From positions 1 through 64,000 of the IMG/VR virus record IMGVR_UViG_3300007539_000013: a DNA stretch of 64,000 bases. The stretch is one strand, 5' to 3'. This DNA is from a virus. Within the stretch, counting starts at the first letter, position 1. Every line of letters begins with the position of its first letter. Shown here one piece after another: positions 1 through 7,180 of this stretch. The position numbers were made by a program, and so were the translations under genes. Below the pieces are notes generated by a model that was not told the DNA's origin, did not search any database, and was given only the letters and a program-made list of their open reading frames with translations.

Positions 1-1
1 A

Positions 2-499
2 TCATCAGCAAGCATTAAGCACTCGAGAATCAGCGGGGAGACAAAGAATAAAAACAAGGAGTCAGTTGACTTCATTAAACAAGAAACACAAGTGATGCTA
101 CTAAGTATCGGGTGTGCCCAAGCATTATCTTGGGATCAATGCCCTAACCTAATTATTGCAAGCCTTGACTGGTCTTATGGTAAGTTCAATCAAGCACTGG
201 GTCGTGTATATCGACTAAACTCTAAGGTAGATGTAAATATCTACTGCATACTAATCAAGGACACCATTGAGGAGCTGGTCTATGACAAGTTAGTTCGTAA
301 GGAGGATGCAGCTATGACCGTTATGCACGGAAAGCGTGTGCCAAGGAAAACTAAGACCATGGAACCAAGTGAGCTTCTAGCTGAACACTTGTTCGACTGG
401 AAGGATCACGGAGGCTTGCTTGCTGAGTATGACCTTGAGGAGAAGTACTGGCCGATACTCAAGAATAAACTAATAGACTGCAGGGGGGTACGCCTATGA
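2..499 (+). CDS. SNF2/DEAD-like helicase, C-terminal part (5' end outside window)
   Basis: The frame is open to the window edge and ends at 499, so only the C-terminal part of a superfamily 2 helicase is present. The QALGRVYR segment matches helicase motif VI, with its arginine finger. The preceding IIASLDWSYG stretch fits the motif V region, and the IYCILIKDTIEELVYDKL segment is typical of the end of the RecA-2 domain in SNF2-like proteins. It probably unwinds or remodels DNA during phage replication. It overlaps the next gene by ATGA, so it heads or continues an operon of small genes. Motifs I to III cannot be seen. Confidence 0.85.
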   Translation, partial: SSASIKHSRISGETKNKNKESVDFIKQETQVMLLSIGCAQALSWDQCPNLIIASLDWSYGKFNQALGRVYRLNSKVDVNIYCILIKDTIEELVYDKLVRKEDAAMTVMHGKRVPRKTKTMEPSELLAEHLFDWKDHGGLLAEYDLEEKYWPILKNKLIDCRGVRL

Positions 500-741
500 A
501 GCGTATGTCTTTCGCAGAATGGGAAGACACGTTCGGCCCATACGAGGAGCATGACTCTGTTCCGCAAGATGCAAATCTAAACAAAACATGGAGCTTCGTT
601 CAGCTAGACTGGGAGGATGAATATGAAACAGATAAGTTCATACTACCCGGTGTGGAGACCAAGGTCGAAGTTCTTAAATTCTATATAACTAAACACGCGT
701 ACACCTTCATTGATCAGGAGGTGGCGGTAACCTACAACTAG
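496..741 (+). CDS. Hypothetical small acidic phage protein
   Basis: 81 residues, acidic and rich in aromatics, with no family I recognise. The ATG overlaps the helicase stop (ATGA), which implies translational coupling. The gene is followed after 13 bp by the next one, which has a clear AGGAGG-type site. It is likely an early or replication-region accessory protein by position only. Confidence 0.65.
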   Translation: MKRMSFAEWEDTFGPYEEHDSVPQDANLNKTWSFVQLDWEDEYETDKFILPGVETKVEVLKFYITKHAYTFIDQEVAVTYN

Positions 742-754
742 GAGGATAATAATC

Positions 755-1435
755 ATGACAACAAAAGTAATAGAAACAGAAGTGGCAGATGATGAATGGG
801 ATATGGAGGATTCATCACCCGAGATGGCTACAACCAAATCGGATGATTCTTTGCATGTTATAAAATTGCCAGAAGACACAGATAAAAATGGAGTGCATAC
901 CGACTTCTTGGCGCAAATCGTTGCGAAGCACTTGCACTCGAAAGACCTGGAAGCCAAGCAGAAGAAGGCTTGCCAAAAGTCAAGGCTCACAAAGCATGCC
1001 CTTGAGACCATAGATAACCTAAGCTTCTTGCCAAGTGCGGTCATCTACCAACTTGGTGCAAGGCAGGTGCGGGTCAGCGTAAAGGACGCATATCGTGCCA
1101 TTGATAAGGATAAGTTCCTTGCGATTAAGAAATATGCCCCTGAGTTTGCTAAGCAGGCATTCACTGCAGCCCCCGTGATTTCTGTGAAGAGTACTCAAAT
1201 CCCAGCGTCTGCACGCAAGGAGATTCAGGAGTGGATCGAAATGGGGAGAGCTATTCTGATGGCGCATAAAGTAGCAGAGCCAAACAATGTGATTAGCTTC
1301 ACGAACAAGTATCAGCCAAAGACAACAGTTAATAGTCTGAGACAGAAGCAGGATGTACTGGTTCAGGAGGGTCTTAACTCAGACCTACCACTCGGGACTG
1401 TTCTAACTGTAGCAAAATGTAACACGAAAGGATAA
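755..1435 (+). CDS. Hypothetical protein, 226 aa
   Basis: A strong ribosome site (AGGAGGA at 741-747) precedes the ATG. The first 50 residues are acidic and low in complexity (DDEWDMEDSS). The rest is mixed charged helix, with a hydrophobic patch near residues 85-100 (LSFLPSAVIYQLGA). I see no catalytic motif. It is cotranscribed with the helicase by spacing. Function unknown. Confidence 0.7.
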   Translation: MTTKVIETEVADDEWDMEDSSPEMATTKSDDSLHVIKLPEDTDKNGVHTDFLAQIVAKHLHSKDLEAKQKKACQKSRLTKHALETIDNLSFLPSAVIYQLGARQVRVSVKDAYRAIDKDKFLAIKKYAPEFAKQAFTAAPVISVKSTQIPASARKEIQEWIEMGRAILMAHKVAEPNNVISFTNKYQPKTTVNSLRQKQDVLVQEGLNSDLPLGTVLTVAKCNTKG

Positions 1436-1441
1436 GTAACA
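1418..1441 (+). promoter_or_regulatory. 24-bp TGTWACA dyad element, copy 1
   Basis: TGTAACACGAA, six bases (AGGATA), then AGTAACA, ending exactly at the ATG at 1442. The same 24 bases recur identically at 2107-2130. The spacer here also supplies an AAAGGA ribosome site. It belongs to the genome-wide element described under findings. Confidence 0.75.
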
Positions 1442-1786
1442 ATGTCATACGAATATGAATATGAACCTATTGAACTAAGGGGATACACTTACGCTTGTAG
1501 CGGTAAAGTTGAATTCACTTATGTACCCGGAGATAAAGGTGACTGGGGTTCGCAACCATTCGACTCACATGCTGAGGATATAAATATTATACTCAAAGAA
1601 GTATGGGACGAGGATGACGAGAGTGTCACCGATGAGGCAATCCTGAAAGAACTAAGGACAGCCCTAGAAAAACATTACAACAATAACCAAGACATACTTA
1701 CTGATGACTGGGAGGAGACCGCAATGGAGGTCGCAGCATCAAATAGGCATGACGAATACATAGAAAGGATGAACAGTGAGTACTGA
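1442..1786 (+). CDS. Hypothetical acidic protein, 114 aa
   Basis: Begins directly after dyad element copy 1, whose AAAGGA serves as ribosome site. The N-terminus is Tyr/Glu rich (YEYEYEP) and the whole protein is acidic. The small size, acidity and lack of a recognisable fold fit an early host-takeover or accessory protein, but that is inference. It overlaps the next gene by 11 bp. Confidence 0.65.
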   Translation: MSYEYEYEPIELRGYTYACSGKVEFTYVPGDKGDWGSQPFDSHAEDINIILKEVWDEDDESVTDEAILKELRTALEKHYNNNQDILTDDWEETAMEVAASNRHDEYIERMNSEY

Positions 1787-2111
1787 ACAAAGTGAACTAG
1801 AAAAAATAATCCGTGAGTATATTACCAACTGCACGGACGAGCAATTAGATGAGATTGCCCCTCATATAGTAAAGAAAGCAGACGGGCATGAGGATGCAGA
1901 GGAACTGGGCATTAAGTGGGATATAATGAATGATGAGGTAGACGCAGAAGATCTGCGTAGATACATCGCTGACTACTGGGTGAATGATGTGGGATGTGTG
2001 ACCACAAGTGTCCGTCTATTCAAGCATTGCTGGGATAGGCTATACGAAACACTAGAGTGCCAAGGGTTCCGTCGCACACCACATGGACTCACTCATGAGT
2101 CTGAACTGTAA
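1776..2111 (+). CDS. Hypothetical protein, 111 aa (GTG start)
   Basis: The start is GTG inside the end of the previous gene, with an AAAGGA-like site at 1763-1768. The protein is acidic and helical in the first half. The C-terminal half has aromatic and cysteine residues (around residues 75-105) resembling a small phage accessory fold. No known domain recognised. Confidence 0.6.
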   Translation: MSTEQSELEKIIREYITNCTDEQLDEIAPHIVKKADGHEDAEELGIKWDIMNDEVDAEDLRRYIADYWVNDVGCVTTSVRLFKHCWDRLYETLECQGFRRTPHGLTHESEL

Positions 2112-2130
2112 CACGAAAGGATAAGTAACA
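2107..2130 (+). promoter_or_regulatory. 24-bp TGTWACA dyad element, copy 2
   Basis: Identical over all 24 bases to the copy at 1418-1441. Its last base is the A of the ATG at 2130. It overlaps the stop region of the preceding gene, so it sits in essentially no intergenic space. Confidence 0.75.
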
Positions 2131-2432
2131 TGACAACAAATAATATAGGAGTATTCGGTAAGGATAAACTAATCAGGAAGATTGCAGATCATTGCGCCAA
2201 TAATGATGGAGTCATCCACGACTCAAATCTTGATAACTTGATTAATAATCTGCGTAAGTCTGAGGCTTACAAAAATGCAAGCATTACCGATCTGTTCACT
2301 GCAGATCCCTACGAGGATGATTCGCACGACATAATTGAGCGTGCCCAAACTGATACGCAGGTACCGTCAGAGTACTGGAGGCTAACGGACTATGGTAACC
2401 AATGTATTACTCCAGGGAGGTGGTTTAAATGA
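2130..2432 (+). CDS. Hypothetical protein, 100 aa
   Basis: Starts at the edge of dyad element copy 2, which contains the AAAGGA ribosome site. The sequence is helical and acidic, ending in a Trp-containing basic tail (GRWFK). No family recognised. It overlaps the next gene by ATGA, so the two are probably translated together. Confidence 0.65.
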   Translation: MTTNNIGVFGKDKLIRKIADHCANNDGVIHDSNLDNLINNLRKSEAYKNASITDLFTADPYEDDSHDIIERAQTDTQVPSEYWRLTDYGNQCITPGRWFK

Positions 2433-2665
2433 AACGAATAATCCACATCAATCAGCACAGGATTCGTGCTAACACCAAGAATGGCACCTGTGATCCTGTA
2501 ATTACTTGTAAGACCTACAAGGACAATCAGTACGCCCATTCCGTATCCATACTAGATAAGGAAGGTAATGAGGCGTGCAAAGTAATCTACTCTCCAGACA
2601 AGCCACTAAGTTGTGGAGCCAGAGTCTGGATAGAAACCAACAACGAAATAACACTAAGGAGGTAA
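2429..2665 (+). CDS. Hypothetical protein, 78 aa
   Basis: ATGA-coupled to the previous gene, with GGGAGG upstream of the start. It is a mostly beta-like small basic protein with three cysteines (residues near 20, 26 and 50). No family recognised. Confidence 0.6.
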   Translation: MKRIIHINQHRIRANTKNGTCDPVITCKTYKDNQYAHSVSILDKEGNEACKVIYSPDKPLSCGARVWIETNNEITLRR

Positions 2666-2670
2666 ATAAT

Positions 2671-2856
2671 ATGAAAGTTAGATATATAGCAACCTGCATA
2701 GAGGCAGGCGAAATCTTTTCCACTACATTCGTGTCCGAGGAGACTGATGAGCGGAAGCTCAAGCGTGAGGGCATGGAACTCGCAGCTGGGTGGGGTGGAG
2801 AGTGCATCACTGTAGTGAAGGACGATAACCAAGAAAACTTGGAGGCAGATAAATGA
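2671..2856 (+). CDS. Hypothetical protein, 61 aa
   Basis: I place the start at 2671 because AAGGAGG lies at 2656-2662 in ideal spacing; a longer reading from 2575 would overlap the previous gene. The protein begins MKVRYIATCIEAGE and has an acidic C-terminus. The stop overlaps the next start (ATGA). Function unknown. Confidence 0.65.
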   Translation: MKVRYIATCIEAGEIFSTTFVSEETDERKLKREGMELAAGWGGECITVVKDDNQENLEADK

Positions 2857-3221
2857 GTGACTTAAAAGTAACAAGCGTACGATACTTTGAGACCCGCAGG
2901 GGTACAGGGTATGAGGTAAAAACCAATGTCGATGGCATTGAGATATGGAATGACGGAACAGGAGGGCCGATCTACCTTGAGGGATCCGCTCGTGATCTCC
3001 TGCCATACAAGCACCTGACGGAGAAGGATCTGCACAAGCTTATTGATGAGTTTGAGAGTTGGACAAACACCACAGCATGGAAGGATGCCTACCGAATGTT
3101 GTCCAAAAAGGAAGGCAAGTCATCGGACGATACGGAGCGTGAGATATGTAATATCCAAGACATGAGCAAGGAGGATGCAGTTGTGTACCTGGTAAACGAA
3201 CTAGCAGGGAGGATACTATGA
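2853..3221 (+). CDS. Hypothetical protein, 122 aa
   Basis: ATGA-coupled at both ends inside the same operon. The N-terminal half looks like a small beta sheet (TSVRYFETRRGTGYEVKTNV) and the C-terminal half is helical. No recognisable domain. Confidence 0.65.
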   Translation: MSDLKVTSVRYFETRRGTGYEVKTNVDGIEIWNDGTGGPIYLEGSARDLLPYKHLTEKDLHKLIDEFESWTNTTAWKDAYRMLSKKEGKSSDDTEREICNIQDMSKEDAVVYLVNELAGRIL

Positions 3222-3439
3222 AACCAAAGCCAGCAACCAAAGAGGAGATCGAGAACCTGTTCGTTAAGCAAATGTACAAGGATAGACCGAGGGAAACCCA
3301 CACAGATAATTACACAATGGATTGCCCTGCGTGCAATGCTCCCGCTGAAGGTGAAGGCGTGTTCTTCTCCGACTCAGGTGAGTTAATTAAGAATAACTTT
3401 GTGCAATGCACGAAGTGTGACTGGCACCAAGCATCATGA
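3218..3439 (+). CDS. Small zinc-ribbon protein
   Basis: 73 residues with two Cys pairs, CPAC near residue 34 and CTKC near residue 66, spaced as in a zinc ribbon. A basic helical N-terminus precedes it. Such phage zinc ribbons usually bind nucleic acid or act as transcription adaptors; here that is inference. ATGA overlaps couple it to the genes on both sides, including the TGT-like enzyme that follows. Confidence 0.7.
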   Translation: MKPKPATKEEIENLFVKQMYKDRPRETHTDNYTMDCPACNAPAEGEGVFFSDSGELIKNNFVQCTKCDWHQAS

Positions 3440-4284
3440 AGGAATACTTCGTTGGAACAGATGACTTCCAGCGAGCCCACAAAGTGAATGCCATGATCTC
3501 GGCAAACGCTTTGGTACGGATCAACAATGGAGTCTTGCAAGTACGCAAGGCTCCGATCCGTGTGGGTCGTTGGATGATGGACTCGGGAGCATTCTCCCAA
3601 GTCACAAAGTACGGGGACTTTATTATGTCGCCCGAAGAATATGTACGCATTGCCGTACGCTTTCAGGACTGCGGTGATCTTGCTTGCATCGTAACACAAG
3701 ACTATATGTGTGAGCCTGATGTCATAAGGATGCTAAGGAACAAAGGTAAGGAAGCATCAGTGAGGATACATCAACGCAAAAGCGTGGAAAGGTATAAGCA
3801 GATTGTAATAGAAGCCGAGCGACAAGGCCTTAAGGTTCCAGTCATGCCTGTACTTCAAGGATGGGAAGTCGAGGACTACATTGAGCATTGGCACAGGTTA
3901 TGTGCGGTCAACCGACAGTTAGGTAGGAAGGGTAAAACTGTTGAGGCTTTTGGTTGGAATCATAACCAACCACGATGGGTAGGAATTGGATCCACCTGTA
4001 AGCGTAACAAGAACCCAGAGGTGGTAAGTCAAATACTTGACACCTTGCCATGGGAGTTCATCAATAGCCACGATGTGCGAATACACCTGTTTGGGTACAA
4101 GACCACCGGTCTCAAGTCCGACAAGATCAAAGATCGTATCTACTCAGCAGACTCATTCGCATACGACTTCACCAACAGACTCAATGGTGTGGTGCGTAAG
4201 CGTACAGACAGAATTAAATCAGCAAAAGAATTCGGAAACAAAATCGTACATAACAATGTACAGACCACACTTGCTTTAGCATAA
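3436..4284 (+). CDS. TGT/DpdA-like transglycosylase (7-deazaguanine DNA modification)
   Basis: 282 residues with the landmarks of the tRNA-guanine transglycosylase superfamily. These are MDSGAFS at 48-54 (TGT DSGGFQ), PVLQGW at 138-143, VGIGSTCKR at 182-190, and IHLFG at 216-220 followed by SADSFAY at 237-243. The last resembles archaeal TGT HLFG...FDSAAY and makes Asp239 the likely nucleophile. Family members in phages (DpdA group) exchange guanine in DNA for a 7-deazaguanine to escape restriction. No preQ0 synthesis genes (FolE, QueD, QueE, QueC) are visible in the window, so the precursor would come from the host or from genes outside it. It is the last gene of the left operon and is coupled to a zinc-ribbon gene. 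Confidence 0.8.
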   Translation: MKEYFVGTDDFQRAHKVNAMISANALVRINNGVLQVRKAPIRVGRWMMDSGAFSQVTKYGDFIMSPEEYVRIAVRFQDCGDLACIVTQDYMCEPDVIRMLRNKGKEASVRIHQRKSVERYKQIVIEAERQGLKVPVMPVLQGWEVEDYIEHWHRLCAVNRQLGRKGKTVEAFGWNHNQPRWVGIGSTCKRNKNPEVVSQILDTLPWEFINSHDVRIHLFGYKTTGLKSDKIKDRIYSADSFAYDFTNRLNGVVRKRTDRIKSAKEFGNKIVHNNVQTTLALA

Positions 4285-4285
4285 A

Positions 4286-4309
4286 AGTTACACGATATTT
4301 ATTGTATCA
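4286..4309 (+). promoter_or_regulatory. 24-bp TGTWACA dyad element, copy 3 (no start codon next to it)
   Basis: AGTTACACGAT, six bases (ATTTAT), then TGTATCA, directly after the stop of the DpdA-like gene. Unlike most copies it is not followed by a protein start but by the 213-bp leader region before integrase 1. Confidence 0.6.
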
Positions 4310-4522
4310 TATTCATTCACATAGGGTTCATTGAGACTCGCTTTCTTAACCTTTAGTAGAAGGGTGTATGGCTTTTCACTTTGGGCATGCACCTGAAGGT
4401 GTCTTCGGACACAGCGAGAAGGGATAATGCGAGTACGGGCAGCAAATCCGTATGATGACCAAAAACCTGCCCTATTGTGAAATGATTTGACACATAGTGT
4501 TACACTTTAGTAGGTGTAACAT
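4310..4522 (+). other. Leader region before integrase 1: UUCG hairpin and two mini-ORFs
   Basis: No sizeable gene is here. A perfect GTGTC-TTCG-GACAC hairpin (4399-4412, the very stable UUCG tetraloop) lies in the middle. Two tiny frames of 19 codons (4368-4427) and 17 codons (4427-4480) overlap as TAATG. Each is preceded by AGAAGGG three or four bases before the ATG. The region sits between two dyad elements. It could be a small RNA, a leader-peptide control region for the integrase, or an unrecognised attachment site. I see no tRNA-like sequence. Confidence 0.4.
4498..4521. promoter_or_regulatory. 24-bp TGTWACA dyad element, copy 4 (perfect dyad)
   Basis: TGTTACAC, eight bases, GTGTAACA: a perfect 8-bp inverted repeat ending one base before the integrase GTG at 4523. 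A TTGACA hexamer lies just upstream at 4487-4492. Confidence 0.7.
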
Positions 4523-5578
4523 GTGAAAATTTATAAAGAAAAGACAGGGATATACTATGTATCCTTCATGTCTGCCGGTGGAAAGCGGAAAAGAAAGTCG
4601 CTTGAAACTAAAAATTTAAGCACAGCTAAACAGTTGTGCAAGGATGCAAAAATACAAGAGCTTGAGATGGCAGCCCGTGCGGGTGCGTTGCAACGAGAGG
4701 CAATTTCCATGATCGTTGCAGATAGGAAGATCAAGCTATCCGAGTTAATTATTGAGTGGAAAAGATACAAGTCTGACTTAGCTCAATCAGGTAATACAAT
4801 TTATACACAAGAATCATTGATTCGTGCGTTTATAGACTTTGCGGGGGTCGCTCATCTTCATGGGGTAACCAAGGAGATGGTGGCGAATTACATCAACCAG
4901 AGCGGAGATACAAAGGCAGGGAGTCGCGAACAGCGACACTCTGCCTTGCGTTCTTTGTATCAGTTTGCAATCGCTAAGGGTTACACTATCACAAACCCCA
5001 CCAAGCTAGTTGCAGTCGATAAAGGTAAGCTAACTCACAAGCAAAAGGAGAAGGTACCAAGGAAGCCTTTTACCAAGGAGGAGTACAATCAGATTATTGC
5101 ACAAGGTGATCATTTCTTTATGGAGGCAACGGCATTAGCTTGGTGGACAGGTATGAGGCTTTCTGACATTGCAAGACTTGAGTGGGACTCTGTTGATTTT
5201 GAAAGTAAGACTTTAATTGTGCATACCAAAAAAACGGATGCTCGTATTTGCATACCACTTACTCATCCACTTGTTGGACGAGGTGCAGTTCTGCGGATGC
5301 TTGAGAAGTTATCTAAAGAAAAGACGAGCGAAACCTATGTGTTTCCTGAGCAAATGATGATCGATAAAGACCCAACAAAGCGAGCAAAACTATCCGTATA
5401 TTACGGAAGGATGCTCGGGCGAATCGGGATTAGTGGCAAATCTTTTCACTGCCTTCGTCACTCATTTGTTTCAAGATGTCGCGAAGCAGGAAAGACTTTG
5501 GAGCAGATTGCGGTTTGGGTTGGACATTCCTCTGAGAGCACGACGCAGCTATACGATCACCAAGGCTCCAGGATCTAA
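4523..5578 (+). CDS. int: Tyrosine recombinase / integrase 1
   Basis: 351 residues. An N-terminal arm-type domain (MKIYKEKTGIYYVSF) and a core-binding SAM-like domain (about 70-165) precede the catalytic domain. Catalytic residues are visible: Arg212 (TGMRLSD), Lys236 region (HTKKTDAR), His309 and Arg312 (HCLRHSF), His335 (VGHSS) and Tyr344 (TQLYDH). The start must be GTG at 4523, because the ATG two bases earlier is followed by TGA. TAGGTG is the only Shine-Dalgarno-like sequence. This is the second integrase in the window; no tRNA-derived site is seen beside it. It may act in excision, dimer resolution or integration at a non-tRNA site. Confidence 0.9.
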   Translation: MKIYKEKTGIYYVSFMSAGGKRKRKSLETKNLSTAKQLCKDAKIQELEMAARAGALQREAISMIVADRKIKLSELIIEWKRYKSDLAQSGNTIYTQESLIRAFIDFAGVAHLHGVTKEMVANYINQSGDTKAGSREQRHSALRSLYQFAIAKGYTITNPTKLVAVDKGKLTHKQKEKVPRKPFTKEEYNQIIAQGDHFFMEATALAWWTGMRLSDIARLEWDSVDFESKTLIVHTKKTDARICIPLTHPLVGRGAVLRMLEKLSKEKTSETYVFPEQMMIDKDPTKRAKLSVYYGRMLGRIGISGKSFHCLRHSFVSRCREAGKTLEQIAVWVGHSSESTTQLYDHQGSRI

Positions 5579-5679
5579 GGTGCTGAGGAAGATTGTCAGG
5601 ATCAATCCCACGCTTGATAAAAAACCTTCGATGGGCGAGATTTACTTCCCGCTTAAATTTATCTGAGTAAATGGAATAG

Positions 5680-5874
5680 TCATTCCTCATCACCCAAATC
5701 AATCTCAGACTCGAATTCAACTTCCTCCTCCTCGTAGTATTCGTCTATCGCCTCGCTTACGCACTCAAGTATTTCATTGGAATCAAGGTCGGATTCTTCT
5801 TCCCACCTATGAAATAGAGCCTTGACCTCATGGGTGCATTTTCTTTTTGCATCCTCCTCTTCGTCTACGCTCAT
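5680..5874 (-). CDS. Small very acidic protein, 64 aa
   Basis: Almost half the residues are Asp or Glu, ending in EEEEVEFESEIDLGDEE. The ATG overlaps the stop of the upstream HNH-like gene (ATGA). DNA-mimic proteins are one possibility for such composition in phages, but nothing specific supports it. It is the last gene of the minus-strand late block and ends about 100 bp from integrase 1, which is convergent. Confidence 0.6.
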   Translation of the reverse strand: MSVDEEEDAKRKCTHEVKALFHRWEEESDLDSNEILECVSEAIDEYYEEEEVEFESEIDLGDEE

Positions 5875-6116
5875 CTTGTCTTATGCCTATTCTTGCTCCT
5901 GTTTTTCCTTACCGAGGAGCAGGTCAAATTTGATCTGCTATTATTTCTTGGATTGCCATCCTTGTGATGCACATCCTTACCCTTAGGGCATTTGATCTTA
6001 CGCCTAGCCTTATTTCGGTTAGACCTATTTTTTATTTGCTCGGGCTTACTGTTGTATTTGCGTTGGTATACGCTCCTCTTTTTTGCACCCGGTTTTCTGT
6101 ATCCCTTCTCAGGCAT
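5871..6116 (-). CDS. HNH-like small basic protein
   Basis: 81 residues, strongly basic, with DVHHKDGNPRNNSRSNL at about residues 48-64. This matches the core of HNH/HNH_3 fingers (HH...N...NL). The zinc-binding cysteines are incomplete (C43 and C66 only), so it may be a minimal or degenerate nuclease. It could nick DNA during packaging or be virion-associated. The start overlaps the 41-codon upstream gene by eight bases, suggesting coupling. Confidence 0.65.
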   Translation of the reverse strand: MPEKGYRKPGAKKRSVYQRKYNSKPEQIKNRSNRNKARRKIKCPKGKDVHHKDGNPRNNSRSNLTCSSVRKNRSKNRHKTR

Positions 6117-6234
6117 GGCATAGCTGTCTTTTAATCATTTCATCCATTGCCTCTACCAGGTCAATTTCTGGACTGTTGCTATATATAACAATAAAAAGCC
6201 CGAGGTCATGGTTACAAATGATATGTTTGTGCAT
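6109..6234 (-). CDS. Small hypothetical protein, 41 aa
   Basis: A 41-codon frame, MHKHIICNHDLGLFIVIYSN then about 20 acidic helical residues. It starts two bases downstream of dyad element copy 5 and its stop overlaps the HNH-like gene start. Position relative to the element and the tight coupling are the main support. A hydrophobic stretch LGLFIVIY is visible. Function unknown. Confidence 0.55.
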   Translation of the reverse strand: MHKHIICNHDLGLFIVIYSNSPEIDLVEAMDEMIKRQLCHA

Positions 6235-6236
6235 AT

Positions 6237-6260
6237 TGTAACTTAATGTTTCGTGTAACA
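6237..6260 (-). promoter_or_regulatory. 24-bp TGTWACA dyad element, copy 5
   Basis: Read on the minus strand: TGTTACACGAA, six bases (ACATTA), AGTTACA, then AT and the ATG of the 41-codon gene. It separates this three-gene unit from the phosphoesterase gene upstream. Confidence 0.75.
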
Positions 6261-6270
6261 CTTTGGCAAA

Positions 6271-7179
6271 CTATTTAGCTCGTATTGCCTCGATAATTGG
6301 ATCGCATATATCCACCCCATCCTTACTGGACTTACGGCAACTTATCTTAAGCCATACAGCACCAGTAGGTTTGGGAGGCCCTCCCCTTTCGATATGCCAA
6401 CCACCATACCCATCGACATATTCTTCTTTATAGGACGGAACTTTTAGGTGAAGTTGCTCATCATGGTATACCTTTCCCTTATTAGTTAATCTAATACGAG
6501 GGATAGGGAACTGCCACTCGTTGTGCGTATGCCCTGTTGCTACAATATGAGCGTCTGGAAGGTATACAGCTTGCCTGCTTGTTTGAATGGTTCCTTTAGT
6601 AACGGGAGCATCTCCTCCGTAACCATGGTGGTACCACAAATTAATCGCCATTGCTTGACCAGATAAAAGTAGTTGAAATTTCACCCATCCACTAAATCCA
6701 CCTAAATGAATTTTTGATCCATGCCTGTCATTGAGCATAGTAACTAATCGCTCTGTTAAGTTAGTCTCATGCCTTTTGGATATAGCAGTTTCGTGATTAC
6801 CTGGTGCCATGATCGCAAACAGGTCAGCGTACGGGCCGTAAAAGTCGGCTGCCGTTTTCACCAATGAGTCAAGGTAGTCTCCCTTTTGATGTTCAGGCTT
6901 TACATCACGCTTATCAGATCTTGGGTCATACTTACCTTGCATGGCACAAAACAGATCTCCCCCGTCTATGATTATGGCATTTCTTTCCCTAGCTTGGCGA
7001 AGGTGCCTAAGCTCCATGACATTATCAGACTTAGGGTTATCATGATGCCTATCAAAGCTAAGTAATACCCAAAAGGCATCCTTTTCCTTGGTAGACTTAA
7101 GTTGGTGCTTTATAAAATGAACATTTCTGCTCTTCTCAATTACTTCTGTGGTTCCTGGGGGCAGTTTTTTTACTGGCAT
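6271..7179 (-). CDS. Calcineurin-like metallophosphoesterase
   Basis: 302 residues with the metallophosphoesterase signature in order: FDRHHD at 42-47, GGDLF at 73-77, GNHE at 127-130, YHHG at 183-186 and GHTH at 216-219. These bind two metal ions and hydrolyse phosphoesters such as nucleic acids or nucleotides. It lies one base downstream of the giant polyvalent gene in the late operon. That is unusual for a replication nuclease and suggests it acts late or is packaged. Substrate unknown. Confidence 0.85.
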   Translation of the reverse strand: MPVKKLPPGTTEVIEKSRNVHFIKHQLKSTKEKDAFWVLLSFDRHHDNPKSDNVMELRHLRQARERNAIIIDGGDLFCAMQGKYDPRSDKRDVKPEHQKGDYLDSLVKTAADFYGPYADLFAIMAPGNHETAISKRHETNLTERLVTMLNDRHGSKIHLGGFSGWVKFQLLLSGQAMAINLWYHHGYGGDAPVTKGTIQTSRQAVYLPDAHIVATGHTHNEWQFPIPRIRLTNKGKVYHDEQLHLKVPSYKEEYVDGYGGWHIERGGPPKPTGAVWLKISCRKSSKDGVDICDPIIEAIRAK

Positions 7180-7180
7180 T

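Noticed and set aside
4310-4522. tmRNA or tRNA-like attachment site for integrase 1
   Set aside because: No T-arm, CCA end or anticodon arm could be found; only a short UUCG hairpin is clear.
5433-5666. Second gene at the end of integrase 1
   Set aside because: It starts inside the catalytic region in another frame and has no ribosome site; the integrase frame with its Tyr344 is the real one.
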